Source of the DNA: Mycobacterium intracellulare ATCC 13950
GTDB lineage: Bacteria > Actinomycetota > Actinomycetes > Mycobacteriales > Mycobacteriaceae
Assembly (NCBI RefSeq): GCF_000277125.1
Contig: NC_016946.1
Coordinates: forward strand, 1,860,001 to 1,924,000
DNA length: 64,000 nucleotides
Reading direction: 5' to 3'
Position numbers and translations under genes: made by a program. Shown here in pieces: positions 40,013 through 50,700 of the stretch. Under the pieces are notes generated by a model. It saw only the letters and a list, made by a program, of their open reading frames with translations. It did no database searches and was not told the origin of the DNA. Position 1 is the first letter of the stretch. The number at the start of each line of letters is the position of its first letter.

Positions 40013-41434
40013 CTACGCGACGCGCCCCCAGCTCCCGCTGCCGGCGACCCGCACACAGACCGACTTCATCGCTTCCATATAGCGGACAACCGATTTCCGG
40101 GCGACCGGGTTGTCGGGATGCATAATCGCCATGACCGTGCCCTCGCCGTACCGGAATATGTAAATGGTCAGCTGATGTGAATACCGGCCGTCCGGGTAGA
40201 TCCCGATATTGTTTGCGAGTCCCAGGTCGGCGGCGGCAAGAATGGCGTTGAGGGGGGCGGCGCCGCCGTGAAAGAAGTTCGACACCGGAAAGTTTGGCTG
40301 CGGCCAGCTCAGCCACGGCGCCAGTTCCAACACGCGGTAGTAGGGCACCTTTGCCATGTCCAGGCTGTTATCGAAAGAAGCCTGCGCCGCCCATGCGGCG
40401 TCGCCGAAAGAGGCGGCGGCTATCGGCACGGTGATCGGAATCAAGCCGGTAAACCAACCCTGCGTCATGAAATTGTCGGTGGCTTTGCGTGAATCCCGGG
40501 GAGTGAGACCGTAATACGTCAGGGCGCCGGTGAATTCGTGCTCCACCAGGGCGAGGCAGGCGAACAGGCCCCCGACAAAGCGCGCGCCGGCCGCCGCGCA
40601 GGCCGATTCGAATCGCTCCGTCTGCGCGTCGTCCATCAACAGTTCGGACGTCATGTCGCTCCTACTGGATTCCTGCGGGTTACCCAGCGGCAGCGGGAAT
40701 TCGGGAAAGCCCCCATTATTGTTCTCGGCGAAGTCAATCCACGCGCGCACCTCAGGCGAATCAAGAGTCAACGCCGACGTGTATTCGCGTTCGCGGATGC
40801 AGAAATCGTCGAAGCTGCCGGCATCGGGAAGAGTAAGGGCCTCACCGCCCCCGCTCAACGCCGTGTACATGCCGTTGGCCTCCATCATGGTGGTGCCGAT
40901 CAATGTCGCGTCCCCGTGGACATGATCCATGGCCGCAAAGAACGTGAAATGGTTCTCGCTCTGGATAATTCCGAAGGTGAAGCAGCCCCATTCCAGCGGA
41001 TTCGGTATGGCCACCACGTGAGCATGAATTTCCTCAGCCGTCATCTCGCCGTGCTCGACCGGCGCGAATTCGATGTCGGCGGGATCGCCGATGGTGTGCC
41101 TGATGAACTCCCCGTCACCGGTGTCCTCGAACCAACTGCGGAAGGTGTCGTGCCGGCGCAGGTACGTGTTGACGGCGTGGTTCATGGCGGCGATGTCGCA
41201 CGTCCCGGCGACCTCACAGGTGGCGATGATCTGCCGTGAGAAATTCAGTCCGGCGGCGGTGCGGTCGCGGTAGTTGCGAAGGTGTTGGCCCTGCATGTAA
41301 CTGACCGGCACCGAGCTGACCGGGGCTTGTCGTGCCTTTTCGGCGGCCGCGGCGGTCGGGTGCCATGAGGTGACCGAGCCCGGCGTCAGCGTCCAATCAT
41401 CGAGTGAGCCGATCGTTATCTTCCCGATGCGCAA
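40013..41434 (-). CDS. papA3: PapA3-type trehalose acyltransferase of the TPP locus
   Basis: A 473-residue polyketide-associated acyltransferase with a condensation-domain fold. The catalytic HxxxD motif is H171-V-H-G-D175 within AAMDHVHGDATLIG. It resembles PapA1/PapA3 over its length and is expected to acylate trehalose to diacyltrehalose in the cytosol. The start is a TTG at 41434 (MRIGKITIGSLDDW), backed by a perfect AGGAGG at 41443-41448 with an 8-base gap. The frame stays open 32 codons upstream with an Arg-rich sequence that is not part of the family. First gene of the minus-strand operon. Confidence 0.9.
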   Translation of the reverse strand: MRIGKITIGSLDDWTLTPGSVTSWHPTAAAAEKARQAPVSSVPVSYMQGQHLRNYRDRTAAGLNFSRQIIATCEVAGTCDIAAMNHAVNTYLRRHDTFRSWFEDTGDGEFIRHTIGDPADIEFAPVEHGEMTAEEIHAHVVAIPNPLEWGCFTFGIIQSENHFTFFAAMDHVHGDATLIGTTMMEANGMYTALSGGGEALTLPDAGSFDDFCIREREYTSALTLDSPEVRAWIDFAENNNGGFPEFPLPLGNPQESSRSDMTSELLMDDAQTERFESACAAAGARFVGGLFACLALVEHEFTGALTYYGLTPRDSRKATDNFMTQGWFTGLIPITVPIAAASFGDAAWAAQASFDNSLDMAKVPYYRVLELAPWLSWPQPNFPVSNFFHGGAAPLNAILAAADLGLANNIGIYPDGRYSHQLTIYIFRYGEGTVMAIMHPDNPVARKSVVRYMEAMKSVCVRVAGSGSWGRVA

Positions 41435-41754
41435 AACTTCGTCCTCCTCGGTTTGAACTGCCGCGGCACGCTGGCGTCGCGACCAAGATAACCCTCGAAG
41501 TGATCGCCGTCGCAGCCGTGCGCGGGCCACCGCCTACACTCGCTCACGGATCCGACCGGTCTTTGGCGACCGAGTTGCGGCGATCGAGTTGTGGCGATCG
41601 TGCGGCCGGGCGGGGACGCAGGGCGGCGGCCGCGCCGGCTGTCGCTGCGCAGTGCGGCGCTGCACACGCGGTGCTGGCCTAAAGGACATGATTCTCCGAG
41701 TGCAACTGGGCCCCCGCGCGGATCGATCTTGACCGGCCAAGAGAGGACAAGCGC
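41435..41754. promoter_or_regulatory. Divergent papA3/pks intergenic region
   Basis: A 320-base region without a gene, holding the promoters of both arms of the TPP locus. Visible elements are TACACT at 41535-41540 as a possible -10 for pks, and two tandem 14-base units CGAGTTGYGGCGAT at 41571-41584 and 41585-41598, preceded by a weaker partial copy. GAGAGGA lies upstream of the pks ATG. The repeats are candidates for a regulator site. No strong -35/-10 pair stands out. Confidence 0.45.
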
Positions 41755-44700
41755 ATGGCATCCGTCGAAGGTCTGGGGGAATCGGCATCGGGTTTTGCGA
41801 TCGTGGGTTATGCGGCTCGATTTCCGGGCGCCGCCGACGCGGATGAGTTCTGGGACGTCTTGCGGCACGGCCGGGATGCGATATCCGAAGTGCCGCAGGA
41901 CAGGTGGGATGCCGATGAATTCTTCGACCCCGAGCCGGGTGCGCCGGGCAAGGTCGTCACCCGTCGTGCGGGCTTCGTCGACGACGTAACGGGGTTTGAC
42001 GCCCCGTTCTTCGGCTTGTCGACGCGCGAGGTCAGGTTGATGGACCCGCAGCACCGGATCTTGCTGGAAACGGCGTGGCGCGCGGTCGAGCATTCGGGCT
42101 ACGCACCAACGGATCTCGCTGACAGCAACACCGGTGTCTTCGTCGGTTTGGCCACGCACGACTACCTCGGAATGGCCTCCGACGAGCTGACCTATCCCGA
42201 GATCGAGGCCTACATGGCCATCGGGACGTCCAACGCCGCCGCGGCCGGGCGGATCAGCTATCGGTTGGGGCTGCAGGGTCCCTCTGTCGCCGTCGACACC
42301 GCGTGCAGCTCGTCGCTGGTGGCCATCCATCAGGCGTGCCAGGCCCTGCGCCTCGGCGAATGTGACCTCGCGCTGGCCGGCGGCGCCAACGTCCTGCTCA
42401 CCCCGGCCACCATGATCACGTTCTCCAGCGCGCACATGCTCGCGCCCGACGGTCGGTGCAAGACATTCGATGCGGCCGCCGACGGCTACGTGCGCGGCGA
42501 GGGATGTGGCGTCATCGTGATCAAGCGCCTCGAGGACGCGTTGCGCGACGGGGACCGGATTCGGGCGGTGATCCGCGGCAGCGCGATCAACCAGGATGGC
42601 GCTTCGGGTGGGTTGACGGTTCCGAACGGGGTTGCCCAGCAACGGGTCATCGCCGACGCGCTCAAGCGTGCCGACCTCGAGCCCCGCGATGTCGGCTACC
42701 TGGAAGCGCACGGCACCGGGACATCGCTCGGCGACCCCATCGAGGCCCAGGCCGCGGGAGCGGTGCTGGGGGCCGGGCGCGAACCCGACCAGCCCCTGCT
42801 GATGGGGTCGGTGAAGACCAACATCGGACACCTGGAAGCGGCCGCGGGCATCGCGGGCGTGATCAAGGTGATCCTGTCCCTGGAGAACGAGCTGCTGCCC
42901 CAGCACCTCCACTTTCAGAACCCGTCGCCCCACATCCCCTGGGATCGGCTGGCGGTGGAAGTCGTCAAGGAGGCCACGCCCTGGAAACGCAACGGACAAC
43001 GGCGCATTGCGGGGATCAGCTCATTCGGCTTCGCCGGGACGAACGCTCACGTCATTGTCGAGGAAGCGCCCGAACAGGCGGTATCGGCCCCCGCGGTACC
43101 GGCCCCGGTCGATGCGCCCGGGGGCCGGCGGTTCAGCATCCTTCCGCTGTCGGCCCGAACGCCCGCCGCATTGATGCGGCTCGCCGATGAATACCGCGCC
43201 TGGCTGGGCGCGAACCCGGAGGCCACCCTGGCGGACGTGTGCTTTACCGCCGGGGCGGGGCGGGCGCACCTGGAGCACCGGGCCGCGTTGGTGGTCAATT
43301 CGCGCGAATCCGCCATGGAGCTGCTGGGCGCGCTCGCCGAGGAGCGCCCGGCGCCCGGTTTGTATCGCGGAGAATCCCATGACACACCGAAGACGGCGTG
43401 GCTGTTCACCGGTCAGGGCAGCCAATACCCCGGCATGGCCCGGGAGTTGTTCGACACCGAGCCGGTGTTCGCCGAGACGCTGAATCGTTGCGCCGCTGCC
43501 GTCGCCGACATTCTCGAAAAGCCGTTGCTGGACGTCGTTTTCGATGTGGACAGCCCGGACAGCGAAGCGACGCTGCAGCAGACCTCCTACGCGCAGCCGG
43601 CCTTGTTCGCCGTGGAGCTGGGCCTGGCCCGGCTGTGGCAGTCGTGGGGCTTCGAGCCCGACGTGGTGCTGGGCCACAGCGTCGGCCAGTACTCTGCGGC
43701 CTGCGTCGCGGGCGTGCTCAGCCTCGAGGACGGCGCGCTGTTGATGGCCGAACGCGGCCGTCTGTTCGGCAGCTTGCCTTCCGGTGGCCGGATGGTCGCG
43801 GTGTTCACCGCGGCCGAGCGGGTCGAGCGGCTGACCGACGAGTCTCCCAGCCTGTCGGTGGCCGCCTACAACGGCGCCAACACCGTATTGTCCGGTCCGG
43901 CAGCCGATTTGGAACGCGCGGTGGCCGCATTGTCGGCCGATGGTGTCCGGTGCGACTGGCTCGACACCAGTCACGCGTTCCACTCGGCGCTCCTGGACCC
44001 CATCCTCGACGAATTCGAGGCGTATGCGGGAGGATTCGACTTCGCTGCGCCGCAACGGATTTTGATCGACAACCGCACCGGAACCGCGCTGGGTCGCAGC
44101 GTGAAGCTCGACGGTGCCTACTGGCGCCGGCACGCGCGCCAGCCGGTGCAATTCGCCAAGAGCGTGCGCACGCTTGCCGAGATGAACTGCAAACTGCTGC
44201 TCGAGATCGGCCCGCGACCGGTCCTTACCGCCGCGGCCCTCGGCGCGTGGCCCGACCCGGCCACCGCGCCCCGGGTGATCACGTCGCTGCGGCGCAATAC
44301 CGCTGACCACCGCCAGATCACCGAAGCGGTCGCCGACGCGTATGTGCTGGGCCACCTGCCCGATTTCGCCGCCTTGCGGCGGCCGCACGCGCGAAAGCTC
44401 GACCTGCCCACCTATCCGTTCGAGCGCCGTCAATACTGGTTCCGGGACGCTCGCGAGCGCCCCGAGCAACCCCGGGACACCGGCGGACCGCGAACCGAAG
44501 CCGTCCGCCTGCTCGAGGACGGCCGAATCGAGGAACTCGCCGCCCTGCTCGGCGGTGCGAGCGACGACCAGCACACCCTGCAGGTGCTCACCAAGCTTGC
44601 GGCGCAACACAATCAACAGCGCACGACCCGGTCCATCGCGGACGACCGCTACGAGATCCGCTGGGACAGGTCAACCTCTCCGCTCTCCGGTGCCGACGTG

Positions 44701-47700
44701 GACCAGGCAGGCAGCTGGATCGTCGTCTCCGACGATGCCGACGCGGTCCCGCCGTTGGTCGACCTGCTGGCCGCGCGCAACGAACCGCACCAAGTGGTCG
44801 GGTTGCCGGCGTCCGACGCCGACGAGGAACGGCTCGCGGAAACGTTGCGCGCTGCGGCAACCGAGGATGCGACGTTACGCATCGTGCATGTCGCGGCCCT
44901 GGAAGCCGGGGCCACACCGTCGATGCGGTCACTGTTGCGGATGCAACACCGGATCCTGGGCGGAACGCGGCGGGTCTTTCGGGCGGCGGTGGCCGCCGAA
45001 CTGCGCGGCCCCATCTGGATCGTGACCCGCGGCGCGCAGCGCGTCGCCGACACGGACACGGTGGCGCCGCATCAGAGTTGCCTGTGGGGATTCGGCCGAG
45101 CCGCCTCGCTGGAACTCCCGCACGTGTGGGGCGGACTCGCGGACCTGTCAGAGGGCGGCGACAACGCGGCCGACGAATGGTCTGCGCTCGTCGACCGGAT
45201 CGCCGCGCCGCACGGCTCGGCCGTCCGGGAAGACCAGCTCGCGCTGCGTGATCGGGCCGTCTACACACCCCGGTTGGCGCGGCGCTCTGCGCCGCCGAGC
45301 GGGACACCGCTGCACCTGCGCGGCGACGCAACATATCTGGTGACCGGCGGGCTGGGCGCGATCGGACTGGAGATCGCCGGCCACCTGGCCGCGAATGGCG
45401 CCCGGCATCTGGTTCTGACCAGCCGGCGCGATCCCAGCGATGCCACGCAACAGCGCATCAACGCCCTGGGCGAACAGCACGGCTGCCAAATCCGCGTCGT
45501 GGCCGCCGATGTCGCCGACGCGCACGACGTGGCACGCCTGCTGGCAAGCGTTCAGGCCGAGCTGCCACCGCTGGCCGGCATCGTGCACGCCGCGGGCGAG
45601 ATCGGCACCACGCCGCTGAGCGCGCTGCAGGACGCCGAGATCGATCGCGTCTTCGCCGGCAAGGTTTGGGGCGCTTGGCATCTGAGCGAGGCGGCGGCCG
45701 ACCTCGATCTCGACTTCTTCATCAGCACCTCCTCGATCGCCTCGGTGTGGGGCGGATTCGGCCAGACCGCCTACGGCGCCGCGAACGCCTTCCTCGACGC
45801 GCTGGCCTGGCGCCTGCGCGGGCAGGGCATCTTCGCCGTCAGCGTCAACTTCGGGCCGTGGTCGGCGGGCATGGCCGACGCGGAATCCCGCGCCCGACTC
45901 GATCAGCGCGGAGTCCGGACGTTGTCTCCCGCCGATGCGCTCGCGGGTCTGGCCGATGCCGTGGCCGCTGCGGCGGGGCAGGGCCTCGTGCAGGGTGTGG
46001 TGGCCCGCATCGACTGGGCCCGCTTCTTGCCGCTCTATCAGCAGGCGGGCAGGCGGGCGTTCCTGGCGGAGTTGGAACGCGAGGTGCCCGGGCTGACGAG
46101 TACGGCGGGGCCGTCCGCGATCGTCGCGGGGAAGACCCCGTTGGTGGAGCGGCTCACCGGCGCCCCGGTGCAGCAGCGCAAGAAACTTCTGACCGACTAC
46201 CTGCGGGACGCGGTGGCGGAGGTGACGCGCGTCGATGCCGCGGAGATCCGGGAGGACGCAGGCTTTTTCGATCTCGGCATGGATTCGCTGATGGCCGTCG
46301 AATTGCGGCGCCGCATCGAACAGGGCGTGGGCAAGGAGATCCCGGCCACCCTGGCGATGGACCACCCACGGCTGTCCGACGTGGCCGACTACCTGCTGCG
46401 CGACGTGCTCGAACTCGGCGACCCGGGGTCGCCGAAACCGAGACCGCAGCCGGCATCGGTCGTGACGACGCGCACGGATGAACCGATCGCGATCGTCGCG
46501 GTGTCCTGCCGCTTCCCCGGCGCACCCGACCCGGAAGCGTTCTGGGAGTTGCTGTCCGACGGGGTCGATGCGATCCGCGAGGTCCCCGAGGACCGCTTCG
46601 ACATCGACGAGTTCTACGACCCCGATCCGGACGCAGCGGGCAAGACCTACACGCGGTTCGGCGGCTTCCTCGACGAAATCGACGGGTTCGATCCCGAATT
46701 CTTCGGCATCTCACCCCGCGAGGCCGTCTGGATCGAGCCGCAGCAGCGGCTGATGCTCGAAACGGTGTGGGAGGGCCTCGAAAGGGCGGGGTACGCGCCG
46801 GCCGCCTTGCGCGGCAGCCCAACCGGGATTTTCGTGGGCGTGGCGGCCAACGAATATGCGCACCTGTTGTCCTCGGAGTCGATCGACAAGATCGAACCCC
46901 ACTTCATCACCGGCAACGCGCTCAACGCCATCTCCGGCCGGGTCGCCTTCGCGCTGGGATTGGAAGGACCGGCGGTGGCGATCGACACCGCATGCAGCTC
47001 GGCGTTGGTCGCCGTCCACCAGGCCTGCCAGGCGCTGCATTCCGGTGACTGCGACATGGCGCTGGCCGGCGGCGTGAACGTGTTGCTGAGTCCGGTGACG
47101 GTCGTCGCGGCCTCCCGCGCGCGGATGCTTTCGCCCGTCGGGCGCTGCAAGACCTTCGACGCCTCCGCCGACGGTTACGTGCGCAGCGAGGGCTGCGGGA
47201 TTCTCGTACTGAAGAGGCTGAGCGACGCGGAGCGCGATGGCGACCGGATATGCGCGGTCATCCCCGCCAGCGCGGTCAACCAGGACGGGGCGTCCAGCGG
47301 CCTGACGGTGCCCAATGGCGGTGCGCAGCAACGGCTTATCGGCTCGGTGCTGGCTCGCGCCGGCCTGACGGGCGGGGACGTCGACTATCTCGAGGCGCAC
47401 GGGACGGGCACCCCGCTCGGTGATCCGATCGAGGTACAGGCGGCCGCGGCCGCCTACGGGGATGCCCGCGACGCGGACCGGCCGCTGTTGATGGGCTCGG
47501 TGAAGACCAACATCGGGCACACCGAATCGGCTTCCGGCGCAGCCGGTTTGATCAAGGTCGTGTTGTCGCTGCAGCACGAGGTCCTGCCGCAAAGCCTGCA
47601 CTTCGACGAGCCGTCGCCGCACATCCCGTGGGATTCGCTGCCGGTGCGGGTCGTGGACACGGCGATGCCGTGGCGGGCCAACGGCAGACCGCGGCGCGCC

Positions 47701-50700
47701 GGGGTGAGTTCCTTCGGGTTCACGGGCACCAACGCGCACGTGCTGGTCGAGGAGGCGCCGGCGAGAGCCGCCTCCGCCGACCGGCACCCTGTCGACGACG
47801 ACGCGACGGAGTCGACGGACCGGGCCCGGGATGGACAGCCGAGCGTGCTGGCGCTGTCCGCGCGGTCACCGGAAGCGCTGGTGGCGTTGACGCGGCGCTA
47901 CCAGAAGTGGCTGACCACCCACCCGGACGCGGATCTCGCCGAGGTGTGCCTCACCGCCGGAACGGGCCGCTCGCACTTTGAACACCGCGCCGCGCTGGTC
48001 GTGGACTCGGTCGAGGGTGCGCGCGAGGCGCTGGCCGAATTGGCCGAGAACCGCCTGCGACCCGGCGTCGTGCGGGGCGAGCACACCCACCACCCGACGA
48101 CGGCCTGGTTGTTCACCGGCCAGGGCAGCCAGTACCCGGGGATGGCGCGTGAATTGTTCGACACCGAGCCGGTTTTCGCCGACACCGTGACACGTTGTGC
48201 CGACGCGGTCGGCGAGATCCTGCCGCATCCGTTGCTGGAGGTGCTGTTCGCCACCGATCGCGAAACGGGAGGCGAAGCCGGAGAAAGGCTGCGGCACACG
48301 TCCTTTGCGCAGCCGGCGCTGTTCGCCGTCGAGATGGGCCTGGCCCGGCTCTGGCAGTCGTGGGGGATCCAACCCGATGTGGTGCTGGGGCACAGCGTGG
48401 GCCAGTACGCGGCGGCATGTGTGGCTGGCGTGTTCAGCCTCGAGGACGGCGCCCGGCTGATGGCCGAGCGCGGCCGGATGTTCGGCAGCCTGCCCGAAGG
48501 TGGGCGCATGGTGGCGGTGTTCGCCGACGCCAAGCACGTCGAGCAGGCCGCCGGCGAATTCCCGCGAGTGTCGGTCGGGGCATACAACGGACCCAACACC
48601 GTGCTGTCTGGGCCGGGCGAGGACCTCGAGCAGATCGTCGCCAAGTGCGGTGACGAGGGGATCCGCTGCACGTGGCTGCAGACCAGCCACGCCTTCCACT
48701 CGGAACTGTTGGATCCGGTGCTCGACGAATTCGAGTCGTACGCGGCGCAATTCCGGTTCGCCGCCCCGACGATGCCGCTGGTGTGCAACCGCACCGGCGC
48801 CGTGCTGACGACCCAGACGCCGCTGGACGCGCAGTACTGGCGTCGGCATTCCCGGCAGCCGGTGCAGTTCGCCGAAAGTGTGCGCACGGTGGCGGCCCTG
48901 GGTTGCTCGGTGCTGATGGAGATCGGGCCGCAACCCGTACTGACGGGCGCCGCGGTGCAGGTCTGGCCGGAGCACCTGTCCGCGCCGCGCGCGATCGTCT
49001 CGCTGCGCAAGGGTATTGGCGATCGGCGCCAGATCGCCGACGCGCTGGCCGCGGCCTACGTCGGCGGGCTTCGCCCCGATTTCGCTGCGCTGCAGGGTCA
49101 GCCGCGTCGCAGGCTCGAGCTGCCCACCTATCCCTTCCAGCGCCGCCGCTTCTGGCCCAAGACGTCCGGCATCGCCGTCGACGGAGGGGCCGGTTCGTCC
49201 TCGGGCATCCTCGGCAACGCGAAGGACCTCGCCTCCGGCGACTCGGTCTACACCAGCAGGCTGTCCGTCAAATCGCAGCCGTGGCTGTCCGATCACGTCA
49301 TCTACGGGACCGTCGTCGTCCCTGGGGCTACCTACGCGGCGATGGCCCTCGCCGCGGTCGGCGCCCCGGCGCGGGTGAAGGACGTCTTCTTCTACGAGCC
49401 GATCATCCTGCCCGAGAAGAGCTCTCGCGAGGTGCAGCTCACCCTGCACCCGCTGCAGGACGGCGGTGGGTCCACGTTCCAAGTGCACAGCCGCCCGTAC
49501 GGTGAACGCGGCGCCGAATGGTCGCTGAACGCCGAGGGCACCGTCGGCACCGGCGCGGATGACGAGCCGGTATCCGAGGGTGATCCGATCGACGAAACGA
49601 TCGAGCGCCTGAACCGCATGCGCCCGCAGGAATTGTTCGAGACCTTCGCCGACCTGGAGCTGGCGTGGGGGCCGACCTGGTCGGGGTCGCTGAAGTCGCT
49701 GTGGCTCGGCGAGGGTGAGGCGATCGGCGACATCCTCGTCGGCGAAGAACTCGCCGAACAACTCGGCAGCGAACCGATGCATCCGGTGCTGATGGACCTG
49801 TGCACCGGTGTCGCATTCCCGGCCTTCCCCGCGCTGCTCGCGGCCGAACAGGGCGTCAACGATCTGTTCCTGCCGCTGCGCTACGGCCAAGTGGCGTTGC
49901 GGGAGAAGATGCCTCGGCGGTTCTACTGCCACGCGAGGTGGCACAGCAGCGAGCTCAACAGCGAAACCCAGGTCTTCGACCTCGATTTCGTGGACCGGGA
50001 TGGCCGTCACCTGGGCGGAATTCGCGAATTCACGGTCAAGCGCGCACCGCGCGAGGCGTTGCTGCGGGGCCTGGGTGGGGACGCCACCCGGCTGCTCTAC
50101 ACCCTCGGCTGGCACGAGGTGCCGCCACCGGCGAGCGAAGAAGCCGGCGAGCCCGCCGGTACCTGGCTGATCGCCGGCTTCGACGAACTGGCCGCCAAGG
50201 TCCCCGGGTGCATCCCGCTCGACCGCGCCAACGATCCGGATCCGTTGGGGCAGGTGCTGACTGAAGCCCACGAGCGCGGGTTGCCATTCTCCGGTGTCGT
50301 CTGGCGCAGCACGGCGCCGAACGGGGAAGAGACGAGCGCGGACGTCACGGCGCGCCTCGAGACCGAGATCGCCAATCTGCTCAGCGCCGTGCACACCGTG
50401 CAACGCGGGGAGGTGAAGCTGCCCGGCGGATTGTGGATCGTCACCGAGCGTGCGGTGGCCACCGAATCCGGCGAGCCCGTCGAACCGGTGCAGGCGGCGC
50501 TGTGGGGCTTCGGCCGCACCACGATCAACGAGGAACCGGCGCTGCGCGCCAAGCTCGTCGATTGCGACGGCTCACCCGAGGCCGTGCACGCGCTGGCCGC
50601 GCTGCTTGGCACCCCGGTCGACGAACCGGAACTGGCCGTGCGGCAAGGAAAGCTGCTGGCCTCGCGGTTGTTGCCGTGGGCGCGCAGCGGTCATCTCACG

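Noticed and set aside
44430-45300. Possible DH domain in PKS module 1
   Set aside because: No HxxxGxxxxP motif or hot-dog-like segment is visible; the stretch reads as the structural half of a KR.
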